A stretch of 14,801 nt of DNA from Candidatus Hydrogenedentota bacterium (lineage in GTDB: Bacteria > Hydrogenedentota > Hydrogenedentia > Hydrogenedentales > SLHB01). The stretch spans positions 1 through 14,801 of the forward strand of contig SLHB01000230.1 of NCBI GenBank assembly GCA_007136375.1, written 5' to 3'. Position numbers and translations under genes: made by a program. How positions within the stretch are numbered: position 1 is the first letter of the stretch; the number at the start of each line of letters is the position of its first letter. Shown piece after piece: positions 6,137 through 14,600 of the stretch. Under the pieces are notes generated by a model. The model searched no databases. It worked only from the letters and a program-made list of their open reading frames with translations, and was not told where the DNA came from.

Positions 6137-7965
6137 TCCCCCTGGAGCGCGGCTCCGACAAACCCTTCGGCGGCTTCCAGCCTGCGGCGCGCTTCCGGCG
6201 CGGTGATGGCCCGCTTGGCCATGAGGATGGCCGTGGCGATATGCCAATCGGCCGCTTCCAGCACCTGATGGCTCTCCACCTGGGTTAACCCGGTCAAAGT
6301 GTGGATTATGCGGACGGCCCGCCGGCGCAGCTTGGTGTTGATGGGGCGCATATGAACCATGCGGCCTTCATATATGTAGCCGGCCCGCGCCATGGCGCCC
6401 GTGCTGATCATATTCAAGACCATCTTGGTTGCTGTGCCGGCTTTGAGGCGGGTTGAGCCCGGCAACACCTCGGGCCCCGTATTTATGGCGATGATTTGGC
6501 TGGCGCGGCTTGTGGCGTCCGGATTGCAACATAGAAGCACCGTATGCGCTTCCTTCGCGGCCGCAGCGCGGAGAAGGGCGCGCACGTACGGCGCCGTCCC
6601 TGAAGCCGTGATGCCGATGACGATGTCCTGGCGGCCCACCGGCGGTTGGATCCGGGCGATGGCCCGCCCGGCCTGATCTTCGTCGTCCTCGCTGGCCTCC
6701 ACGCTTGACCGCAGGGCCGCCTCTCCTCCGGCCATGAGGCCGATGACGCGATCCTGCGCGACGCCGAAGGTGGGAGGGCATTCCGAGGCGTCAAGGACTC
6801 CGAGGCGGCCGCTTGTGCCCGCGCCCGCGTAGATGATGCGGCCGCCGGCCCGCAGCGCGGCGGCCGCTTTGTCGATGACGTCCGCTATGATGGGAAGTTG
6901 CGCTTCGACGGCGCCCGCCACGGTGGCGTCTTCGGCGTTCATGGTTCGGGCGATATCAAGGGTGGAAAGGGTATCGAGAGGGGTGGCCCCGGGCTTGGCT
7001 TGTTCTGTAAGCGGCGTGGCCTCGCCTGCCGGTCCGCCTTCGGCCTCGGCGAAGGCGCCCGGCGGCAAGAGATGGCCATCAAAGGCCCGGTATACCGCTG
7101 CGTGGCCGGTGTACGCTGGGCGGGCGATTTGGGCTCCGGGCCGCGCCTCAAGCAACGCCTTTGCGAAGCTTGTCACAAAAGGCCCATCTTCTTGGAACAT
7201 GCCTCCGTGGATGAAAACGCGCGTATCTTCCGCCAAAGCTAGCTTGTGCCACGCCGCCACGGTCTGCTGGGCGAGCAATGCCGCCTCGGTGTTCACGCAC
7301 CGAAAGGCGACTTCGTCGCCTGCTTGCGCCGCCTCGGCGACGACGGGGGCGAGTGCGGCCACCGTGTCCTTGGGCGCGCGGGCGAGGCTCTTGGCTAGGG
7401 CCGTCATGTCCGCGGCGCCCGCCGCGGCGGGGAGCCGCTGCGCGAGATCCGTGGCTGGCCCGTGGCCGTCAATCGCCCGCGCGGCGGCGCGCAAGGCGCG
7501 CTCGGCCAAGGCGTACGCGCCGCCGGAATCGCCGAGAAGCGCCCCCCAGCCCCCGGTTAACAGGCTTGTCCCGGCGCCGTTTTGGCTCAGGACGCTAGAC
7601 CCCGTGCCCGCGATGACCATGAGGGCTGCGTTCGCACCGGCGTTGGCGGCCAAGAGCGGCCGGATGTCGTCGGTTACACGAACTGGCGCGCCGCCAAAGC
7701 GGGCCGAAAGGCCTTCCGCCATGGCTTGACGGCCTCCCGTTTGATTGATTCCAGAGAGGCCCGCCGCTACGCCGCGCAGCGGTCCAGGACACTGACGAAG
7801 GAGGGTGTTGGCCAATGTGTTGAGCGCCGCGGCGCACGCCTGCGCGCCGTAGGCCGTGGGGTTGGAGGGGCCGCCCTCGATTTCCGCGGCAAGGGTCCCG
7901 TCCTTCGCGTAAAGACCCGCTTGCGTCGTGGTCCCGCCGCCGTCGAACGCTAAAAACCAACTCAT
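6133..7965 (-). CDS. murQ: Bifunctional BadF/BadG-type amino-sugar kinase and MurNAc-6-phosphate etherase (kinase-MurQ fusion)
   Basis: This is a 610-residue fusion. Residues 1 to about 305 form an ASKHA kinase of the BadF/BadG (GlcNAc kinase/MurK) type: AFDGGGTTTQAGLY (6-19), Asp99-Asp100, MVIAGTGSSVL (116-126), GGWGALLGDSGGAYALAERA (138-157) and FIHGG (251-255). Residues about 318-610 form a full MurQ SIS-domain etherase: GAGTSGRLGVLDASECPPT (381-399, Glu395 matching E. coli Glu83), SVEASED (Glu426 matching Glu114), ITASGTAPYV and GSTRLKAGTATKMVLNMIST (503-522). MurQ removes D-lactate from MurNAc-6-P to give GlcNAc-6-P. The kinase could supply MurNAc-6-P or GlcNAc-6-P from free sugars, as clostridial MurK does. 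Both halves look active. The ATG at 7965 overlaps the GH1-like stop as ATGA, and GGAGG lies 13 bases upstream. The frame is open to 8352, but only as overlap with the upstream gene. Cytoplasmic. Confidence 0.93.
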   Translation of the reverse strand: MSWFLAFDGGGTTTQAGLYAKDGTLAAEIEGGPSNPTAYGAQACAAALNTLANTLLRQCPGPLRGVAAGLSGINQTGGRQAMAEGLSARFGGAPVRVTDDIRPLLAANAGANAALMVIAGTGSSVLSQNGAGTSLLTGGWGALLGDSGGAYALAERALRAAARAIDGHGPATDLAQRLPAAAGAADMTALAKSLARAPKDTVAALAPVVAEAAQAGDEVAFRCVNTEAALLAQQTVAAWHKLALAEDTRVFIHGGMFQEDGPFVTSFAKALLEARPGAQIARPAYTGHAAVYRAFDGHLLPPGAFAEAEGGPAGEATPLTEQAKPGATPLDTLSTLDIARTMNAEDATVAGAVEAQLPIIADVIDKAAAALRAGGRIIYAGAGTSGRLGVLDASECPPTFGVAQDRVIGLMAGGEAALRSSVEASEDDEDQAGRAIARIQPPVGRQDIVIGITASGTAPYVRALLRAAAAKEAHTVLLCCNPDATSRASQIIAINTGPEVLPGSTRLKAGTATKMVLNMISTGAMARAGYIYEGRMVHMRPINTKLRRRAVRIIHTLTGLTQVESHQVLEAADWHIATAILMAKRAITAPEARRRLEAAEGFVGAALQGE

Positions 7966-9317
7966 GCTGTTAGTGTTTCCTCCGCAATGTCCCCTGGGCC
8001 GCCATGCCAGGGCGGCGCCCAGGCCGGACAAAAGCGCGCGCGCGCGCCGTCCCAAGCGCCGTTGCTCTCCGCCAAGGCCTTGAGCAGGAAGGCGCTGTTG
8101 CCTGGCGTGCGCGCAAAGCTGTCCCGCTCCACATGAACGAGGCCGCGCCGGATCGCATGGCCATGGATCCACTCGAAGCCGTCGAGTAGGGGGTCGTGAA
8201 TCAACCCAAGAATATCGGGTGTTTGCTCGGGTTTCCACTTGGGGTCCTGGCTGTCGGCGGCGAGTGTGGCGGTTGCATCCAGCAATTGATGACAGCGTGC
8301 GTCGTCGCCCCGGGGGTCCCCTTGCATCATTAGTAGAATCGGGCGGTCCCACGTTGCGGCGCGGCCGAGGGCGGCCCGGAGGCTTGCGGCGTTGGGCTGA
8401 CCGATGGGAGGCCGCCCGGGCGTGGGCATGCCCGGGTCACTCAACACTTCGGCCCACTGCAAACGGCCATGGAACGGTTGAAACCGTGCCAACCAATGGC
8501 CGGCGTAGTGTAGCGTTAGGAAGTCGCATGGGCTTGTGGCAGCCGGCTTTACGGCCAGAAGCCCGCGTCCAAGCAACACCGCTTCCGGCCACAGCCGGTT
8601 CCACCACCAGCTCAGCCGCCGGGCGGCGTGATGGTCCCAGGAGCGGCCGGGTTCCGCTGGCGAAAACGTCCGGCCTTCCGCGGACAGCCCTGTTTGCGCG
8701 TCTGGTTGAAGCTGTTTCACCGCCGCCGCGAAGCCGCGTTGAATCCTGACAAGGGTTCGCAAACGCTGAGTGACCCCGTTGAGCTTCTGGCGCCCTGGCG
8801 GCCAGAGGCCTTCCAGAGGGCCATGTATGAGGCTGGCCATGGGGTTGCCAAGGGGAATCCAGTGACGGCACCAGGGCTGTAGCGCCTCCACGACGGCCTG
8901 AGCGTACGCGGCGAAGTGGCGGACGGCGTGTTGCGCTGCCCACCCGCCTTCCTCGGCGAGCCACTGGGGGAGGGTGCGATCCTGTAAGAGAACGATAGGC
9001 GCTAGCCCGTTTTCGAACGCGCGCCTGACGACCTTCCCGTAATGGTCAAGCCATTCGGTCGCGATTTGGCCGGGTTCAGGCTCGACTTGGCTCCACTCCA
9101 GGGAAACAACCAGGGCGTTGAGGCTCAGTTTCTTGGCCAGGGCGACATCTTCCGCCCACCGGTTCACATGATCCGCCCCGGTCCGGGATGTTGCATCGCC
9201 GGCGACGCGGCCCGGCCGTTGCTCCCAATGCCACCAATCGCTGTTGAAATGGCCGCCCTCCACTGCGTGCGCGGAAATCGCGGCGCCCCATAGGAACGTG
9301 TTATGAAAGCTTGTCAC
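7962..9317 (-). CDS. Glycoside hydrolase family 1-like protein lacking both catalytic glutamates
   Basis: This GH1 TIM-barrel homologue has about 451 residues. Residue numbers here count from the in-frame ATG at 9356. The N-terminus FLWGAAISAHAVEGG (21-35), WHWEQRPG (42-49), RWAEDVALAKKL (67-78), LPQWLAEEGGW (129-139) and the C-terminal LLDGFEW...RRGLVHVERDSFARTPGNSA (390-422) follow the family in order. The acid/base motif TLNEP is PLGNP (168-172) and the nucleophile motif ITENG is LMMQG (342-346), so both glutamates are gone. The glycone-binding Gln and His of the family (AYQVEG and HWDLP) are also replaced. It is therefore probably a non-catalytic sugar-binding or scaffold protein, although a new activity is possible. 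No signal peptide is visible. The GTG at 9317 has AAAGAGG 4 bases upstream and gives a usual GH1 N-terminus. The ATG at 9356 (464 residues) has no Shine-Dalgarno. First gene of the operon. Confidence 0.8.
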   Translation of the reverse strand: MTSFHNTFLWGAAISAHAVEGGHFNSDWWHWEQRPGRVAGDATSRTGADHVNRWAEDVALAKKLSLNALVVSLEWSQVEPEPGQIATEWLDHYGKVVRRAFENGLAPIVLLQDRTLPQWLAEEGGWAAQHAVRHFAAYAQAVVEALQPWCRHWIPLGNPMASLIHGPLEGLWPPGRQKLNGVTQRLRTLVRIQRGFAAAVKQLQPDAQTGLSAEGRTFSPAEPGRSWDHHAARRLSWWWNRLWPEAVLLGRGLLAVKPAATSPCDFLTLHYAGHWLARFQPFHGRLQWAEVLSDPGMPTPGRPPIGQPNAASLRAALGRAATWDRPILLMMQGDPRGDDARCHQLLDATATLAADSQDPKWKPEQTPDILGLIHDPLLDGFEWIHGHAIRRGLVHVERDSFARTPGNSAFLLKALAESNGAWDGARARFCPAWAPPWHGGPGDIAEETLTA

Positions 9318-9321
9318 GGCG

Positions 9322-9328
9322 CCTCTTT
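9322..9328 (-). promoter_or_regulatory. Ribosome binding site supporting a GTG start of the GH1-like gene
   Basis: AAAGAGG on the minus strand lies 4 bases before the GTG at 9317. The alternative ATG at 9356 has no purine-rich sequence at a suitable distance. Confidence 0.5.
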
Positions 9329-9335
9329 GGGTTGG

Positions 9336-9364
9336 ATGATACGAGGAAGGTTGCATGGTATCAT
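9336..9364. repeat. 7-bp inverted repeat, candidate operator between divergent genes
   Basis: ATGATAC at 9336-9342 and its exact reverse complement GTATCAT at 9358-9364 are separated by 15 bases, so the half-sites are 22 bases apart centre to centre, or about two helical turns. If the GH1-like gene starts at 9317 the repeat is in the divergent promoter region shared with the dprA-like gene. The AT content is higher than in the surroundings. No convincing -35/-10 pair was found for either direction. Confidence 0.35.
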
Positions 9365-9433
9365 GTTACCCATGACTGGCGCGCTACGGGCGCCGCCCCT
9401 TTCAGAGAAGCAGCTAGGAGCCTGTTCGACCTC

Positions 9434-10438
9434 ATGCCAAACCATGAGTATTCCGAAGAACCCGTGAACGGGACGGCCGCGGCCGCGGCAAGTTCGGTCG
9501 CTGAGATATTGGCCTTGCGATGCGTGCCGGGCATCGGCCGAAAAGGCGTCCATGAAGTGCTTCGGTGGGCGCGTGAACTTCGCGCGCCCCTTGGCGAAGT
9601 TATCGAACGGGGGCCCAAAGCTTGGGGCAACTTTGCGCGAGAACAGTCCGCCCACTACGGGGCCACATTGGCAGAGCACGGCGGTGAAGCGCTCGCCGCG
9701 GGCGCGGCTTACGCGGAGGTGTTGGCCGAGGCGGGCATCACGTGCCTGCCCGTGGATCACCCAAACTACCCCGAGCGGTTGCGGGCGGCCCTCGGGTGGA
9801 ACGCCCCGGAGTGCCTCTTTGGCGTCGGCGCGTTACATCTCCTGCAGGAACCGATGGGCGCCGTTGTGGGCGGCGTCCGCCCCGACGAGTGCACGCGGAA
9901 CATGGCGGGCGCCGCTGCGCGCGCCCTGGTGGAAAGCGGCGCGGTCGTGCTCAGCGGAGGCGCGGCGGGCGTCGACCAAGCCGCCCACCGCGCCGCGACT
10001 AGGGCCGGTGGCGCGACCATCGCCATACTGCCCGAGGGGCTGGGCGGACCGGTCCCACACTTCCTGCGTGAGGCGCTCGACGCTGGCCGCGCGCTGGCGG
10101 TCAGCGAATCACTGCCGGGGGAGGTGTGGCGCAAGCATGCCGCCGTTGTCCGCAACGATACGATCGCCGCCCTGGCGCGGCTTGTATGTGTCATCGGGCC
10201 CAACCGGCCCATGGGGAGCATCCGGACGGGCATGACGGCGCTGGAGCACGGCCGGCCCGTTTTGGTGTATCCTCCGGCGCCGCCGCATGCCGCAAGCATG
10301 CCCCTGTACAGCGCCCCCGTTGTCCTACTGCCCGAAGGGCCTCCAGAAGCGACAGTAGCAACCATCAAGAAACACTGGGAGTTGTCCGAAGCGCCGGGCC
10401 AGCCGTGGCCGAGCAAGGGGCAGGGCGAATTATTTTGA
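9434..10438 (+). CDS. DprA/Smf-like DNA-processing protein
   Basis: This 334-residue protein belongs to the DprA/Smf family, which loads RecA onto incoming single-stranded DNA in natural transformation. Residues about 27-46 (LALRCVPGIGRKGVHEVLRW) form a helix-hairpin-helix. GITCLPVDHPNYPERLRAAL (101-120) is the typical linker before the Rossmann-like core. The core contains VGGVRPDE (145-152), VVLSGGAAGVDQAAHRAATR (171-190), TIAILPEGL (195-203), VRNDTIAALA (239-248) and EHGRPVLVYP (271-280). Several canonical residues differ. RNRIIAGLS becomes RNDTIAALA and the GTR/YG region is altered, so DNA binding or oligomerisation may differ. No C-terminal winged helix is apparent. The frame is open from 9311, but the earlier part is not DprA-like. 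The ATG at 9434 has AGGAG 13 bases upstream, which is long, so the start is uncertain. It is divergent from the peptidoglycan operon. Confidence 0.85.
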   Translation: MPNHEYSEEPVNGTAAAAASSVAEILALRCVPGIGRKGVHEVLRWARELRAPLGEVIERGPKAWGNFAREQSAHYGATLAEHGGEALAAGAAYAEVLAEAGITCLPVDHPNYPERLRAALGWNAPECLFGVGALHLLQEPMGAVVGGVRPDECTRNMAGAAARALVESGAVVLSGGAAGVDQAAHRAATRAGGATIAILPEGLGGPVPHFLREALDAGRALAVSESLPGEVWRKHAAVVRNDTIAALARLVCVIGPNRPMGSIRTGMTALEHGRPVLVYPPAPPHAASMPLYSAPVVLLPEGPPEATVATIKKHWELSEAPGQPWPSKGQGELF

Positions 10439-10530
10439 CGGGATGCAACGGGGCGGGGGGGCGGCTTCATCTGACCAGTGGGCCGAAGAACTTCAATTGT
10501 AGGCGAACGCGGGAGAGGAACGCATAGCGG

Positions 10531-11556
10531 ATGCCAACGTACGTCATTACGGGCGGAGCCGGCTTCATCGGCTGCAACACCGGCCGCCGGGTTCTAGAAG
10601 CAGGCCATCGCCTCGTTGTCGTGGACAATCTAAGCCGCAAGGGCGCCCGCGCGAACCTCACTTGGCTCCAGGAACATGGCGGCCTGCTTTTTGAAGAGGC
10701 CGATGTGCGCGACGCGGCGGCGATGGAGCGTATCCTCGGCCCCCTCGGCGATGACGATGTTGTGATCCACTTGGCTGGCCAGGTCGCTGTAACGACTTCC
10801 GTGGCCAATCCTCGGGAAGATTTTGAGATCAATGCGGGCGGCGCCGTGAATGTGTTGGAAGCGGTGCGCCAGTCGGGCGCCAAGCCCCTGCTCATCAACG
10901 CCTCCACGAACAAAGTGTACGGCGGCATGGACAAAGCCGCTGTCCTGGAGCACAGTACACGCTACGCCTATCGCGACCTTCCCCACGGCGTTTCCGAGGA
11001 TACGCCTCTCGACTTCCATTCCCCCTACGGTTGCTCTAAAGGGGCTGCCGACCAGTACTTCCATGATTACTCACGGATCTACGGCCTTCCCACGGTCGTT
11101 CTTCGCCAATCCTGCATCTACGGACCGCGCCAATTCGGCGTGGAAGACCAAGGTTGGCTTGCATGGTTCGCCATCGCGGCGGTCCTAGGACGGTCCGTCA
11201 CTATCTACGGAAACGGCAAGCAAGTTCGCGATGTCCTTCACGTAGACGACTTAACGCAGGCGTTTATGTTAGCCGCGGACAGCAAGGACAAAGTCGCTGG
11301 CGGCGTATACAATGTCGGCGGCGGACCGGAGCACACCATGTCCGTCTGGGCGGAGTTCGGGCCTATCCTGGAGGAGCTTGTTGGCTGCTCCCTGGATGTC
11401 CGGTTCGGCCCTTGGCGGCCCGGCGATCAACCCGTGTATGTCAGCGATATCCGCCAGATCGAGCGGGACTTAGGCTGGCGGCCAGAGGTCACCGTTCGGG
11501 CCGGCATCGAACGCCTCGTCCGTTGGGTACGCGAGAACCGGAGTCTGTTCGAATAG
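10531..11556 (+). CDS. CDP-paratose/CDP-tyvelose 2-epimerase-like SDR protein
   Basis: This 341-residue NAD-dependent extended short-chain dehydrogenase/epimerase closely resembles RfbE/Tyv, which epimerises C2 of CDP-paratose to CDP-tyvelose. The Rossmann motif TGGAGFIG is at 7-14 and the catalytic YxxxK is Tyr166-Lys170. Subfamily-specific segments are NLSRKGARANLTWL (33-46), HLAGQVAVTTSVANP (80-94), STNKVYGG (125-132), DFHSPYGCSKGAADQY (161-176) and GNGKQVRDVLH (227-237), all nearly identical to the Salmonella pattern as I remember it. Length matches (about 338). GAGAGGA lies about 11 bases before the ATG. It follows the dprA-like gene by 92 bases on the same strand and may be co-transcribed. 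No other CDP-dideoxyhexose genes (CDP-glucose synthesis, dehydratase) are in the window, so it may act on a different nucleotide sugar or work with genes elsewhere. Confidence 0.9.
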   Translation: MPTYVITGGAGFIGCNTGRRVLEAGHRLVVVDNLSRKGARANLTWLQEHGGLLFEEADVRDAAAMERILGPLGDDDVVIHLAGQVAVTTSVANPREDFEINAGGAVNVLEAVRQSGAKPLLINASTNKVYGGMDKAAVLEHSTRYAYRDLPHGVSEDTPLDFHSPYGCSKGAADQYFHDYSRIYGLPTVVLRQSCIYGPRQFGVEDQGWLAWFAIAAVLGRSVTIYGNGKQVRDVLHVDDLTQAFMLAADSKDKVAGGVYNVGGGPEHTMSVWAEFGPILEELVGCSLDVRFGPWRPGDQPVYVSDIRQIERDLGWRPEVTVRAGIERLVRWVRENRSLFE

Positions 11557-11601
11557 CCTCGAAATTTGGTTCGGTTCGCGCGAATGCGGACCTCGGCCGC
11601 C

Positions 11602-14600
11602 TTACACCGGGATAAACGCTCGGATAAGCAGCGCCGTCGTCTGGTCTAGCTGATCGATGTCAAGGGCGCCCTCGTACACCGCCGTGGCCAAGCCGCTCGC
11701 GCCCATGCTAACGTACAGGTTCTGTTTGAACGGGACCATCTGTGCGACGATCTGAAAAGCGTTCGCGCCCACATTGTACCGGTGCACGTTCGCCGCGCCG
11801 CTCTGCGCGGGTATGACGGCGTCGGTTCGGCTCGCCAAGGCGCTGGCGAGCGCCAGGGCGAAGGCTTCTTGGACGGCCGCCTCGTCCAGGCCCGAGTAAT
11901 CCACCGTGGCGCTGATCGCCATGTCGGGCTTCCGGAAGGCCTGAATCTCCGGATGGATAAGCGTTGCGCCGATCCGATCCAAGTCAAAGTAAAGATCGAA
12001 GGCGCGATCGGTGGTCTTGACGAGATCCAGGCGTCCCGTTTCCGCGTTGACGCCGCCGAAGCCGATTTGAGTGTAGGCCTGAGCGGCGAAGAGGAACTCC
12101 ATGCGCCGGATTTCGTCCCGCGCATGCAGAAACCCCACGCACAGGCGAAGATCATCGAAGAAGGTTGTAGCGTAGGGACCGCCTTCCGCCGCGAGCTTGG
12201 GCGTGAACACCGTACGCGGCGAGACGGCCGGCCAAATGTGCGCCTCCCGGCGCAGGCCATCCCCGTGCCCTTGCAACTCCGGAAACGCCGTCTCTAATAG
12301 CCCGAGCACATCTTCGGTCTCAGCCTCGGGAAGCGCGTGGGTGAAGGCGTGATTACGCCAAAGCGCATGGATGTAGTGGTTGATGAAGTTCTGGGACAGA
12401 ACGCTGCCCAAGTAGTAGCGCGCCACCTCGTCAAAATTGACGCCGATCCACCCGAGAAGGTTTCCCGCGTCCTGAAAGGCGTCAACAGGATCGGTGAACC
12501 TCGCCTTGAATTCGTCCCGCAGCGTGAGGATGTGCTCCTTGATCTCGTTGTCCACTTGGGTGATGAACGGATTCGTGACGCCAAATAGGCCCGCGTTGAG
12601 GCCGGTCTGAACGAAAAGCCGATCCGTCGCGGCGAACTCCGCGATATTGCTGAACGCCGCCAAGGGGGAGGGGGCAAACTTGGGCGGATATGTAATGGCC
12701 AAGTCGTCTCGGAGCAGCGTGTTCAACTTGCTCTCAAGCTGTGATTCGATCTGATTGAGCACCACGTCCGTGTGGGAGCCGATGATCGTGTAGATGAGGC
12801 TCAGGATCTGGTGGACGCCCGTGGGCACCACGCTGCCGTAGAACACGCTGACGTCGGCGTCCAACGTCAACGAGACCGCCGGCTGGAGCACGTTGTTGGC
12901 GTTGGGCGTAAGAGTGATCTCCGCGTCGATGACGATGTCCGACAGATCAACCCGGACATAGGCGAAATCCAGGGCGAGAAACACGATAACAGTCGCCGCC
13001 GCCGCCGCGAGCGCGCAGGCCGGGGGGAAGAGGAGGCAGGCCAACGCGCTCAGGCCGCCAATCGCCCACAGCTTGGCGGTGGGCCACCGGGCCATCCACG
13101 CCCGCCCAGTCACACCCGGTAGCGCGCAGACCATGTGTACGTGGCTGTTGGTAAACTCCAGCGTCGACAGGATCGACGTGTTGTCAATACTCACGCCGAA
13201 GTCGATGTCCGAAAGCCTGACGTTCATCAGGTCGTGGAAGATCGTAGTGGTCGGTGTGGAGTTGGGGTATGTGAGTTGCAACTCCGCGATACGCTGGGCC
13301 AGATACGCCTCCCGCAGCGCCCGCCGTTGATCCGGGGTCAGGCTGTCGTAACGATCTTCAGGCGCGATGGCGGTGTTCGCAATTACCGCCGCGGCAGCGG
13401 CGGCAAGCGTTACTGGGAGGGTCAACCCGCCGAGGCCGCCTTCGACGAGAAGACGCCGCACGCTGGCCTCGCTGAGCTTGTCGAGAAGCCCTTGACCGTC
13501 GCCATCGGGATCCCGGAGCAGGAAGAACAAGCCGCTTCCGGCCTCCCCGGCCAAGCCATTCGCATGGGCCTCGAACTGATTAAGCCAGTCGATGGTGATG
13601 TTGCCGCCCGACCCGCCGAAGCCCGTAAGGCGGCGCGACACGCCGTTCACGATGTAGCGCACGTCGTCAAGAAGCCGCTGATCCACGAGGTTGGCGATTT
13701 GAGAGCCGTAAGTGGAGGGAAAACATCGGGGAAAATCCAGGTTTCCCTCTCGCTCGAAGACCGCGCCCGTGGTGGCGGAGACGTGCGTAAGCGCTGCTTG
13801 CGCCGTACCGGCTTGGGCTAGGGGCCATGGCTGTTCCGCCGGCCGTGTTGGCGTGGCTCGCAGCGTGGAGCGCCGGCGCGGTTTACCGTAGCAGTGGCCC
13901 TTTTCCCGATTCTGCTTTGGCGCGCTCCGCAGATCCTTGTAGTCCTTGGGAACGCCAAACGCGTCGGGATCGTAGGGCTCCAAACGGAGGTCCCGCACCT
14001 CGAACCAGGACGCCTTGTGGTATTCGCCCCGGCCGCGCTCAAGGTGAAACTCACCCCGGACCGGCGCGCCCTCCCGGAGCAACGCCTGGCAATCCAAGCC
14101 GCGCTCCCGCAGTTCCGTGGCGCATCCAAAGAGGGTTTTGAAAACGGCGGGTCCGTGTTCGCGGAGATCCTCCCGGGGCTCCAGCCAAAGGACAAAGCGC
14201 GCCCGGACCGGGGCCGAAAACTCCAGCACGGCGCGGGTCTCGACGGGCTTGCCGCCCGTCTCGGCCGGGCAGCGCTCGACGGTTGTTTGTACCGTGACGT
14301 CGTCGAGAGTGAAGCCCAATTGCTGGTCGGGCCGGAGGTGCAGGTAGCGTTTCTCTGTTGGGGAGAGGAACAGCAGTCCCTGGTCCGGATCCGAGATGTA
14401 CGTGAACTCTTGTCCGAACACCCCCGCGCCCACGCTTTCCAGGCGCCGGAGTTCTCCCGATTGGCGGACCGCGACCTCCATCGGGCCCGTGTGCCGGAGA
14501 TCGACAGCCGGGGTCTGGCCCAAGAGCCGGTGCATGGCGCCGTTGAATGCGGGGTTGTGCTCCATCACCAGCGTGTAGGCGATGGCTTCCTTTGGGCCCC

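Noticed and set aside
6137..6247. 37-codon upstream extension of the SpoIID frame
   Set aside because: It overlaps the conserved MurQ C-terminus and would bury the lipoprotein signal further.
6833..7729. 298-codon plus-strand open frame
   Set aside because: It lies fully antisense to the kinase half of the fusion gene, is Ala/Ser/Arg-rich with no recognisable motif, and is a usual by-product of GC-rich coding sequence.
7966..8352. 129-codon N-terminal extension of the kinase-MurQ frame
   Set aside because: It overlaps the conserved C-terminal part of the GH1-like gene and is not kinase-like. The ATG at 7965 gives the normal ASKHA N-terminus.
9311..9433. 41-codon upstream extension of the dprA-like frame
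   Set aside because: It overlaps the start region of the divergent GH1-like gene and its promoter area, and does not resemble DprA N-termini.
9766..10470. 234-codon minus-strand open frame
   Set aside because: It is antisense to the dprA-like gene, whose motifs are clear. The composition is that of a shadow frame.
13135..13821. 228-codon plus-strand open frame
   Set aside because: It is antisense to the 1038-residue gene, which has a strong ribosome binding site. This frame has no family features.
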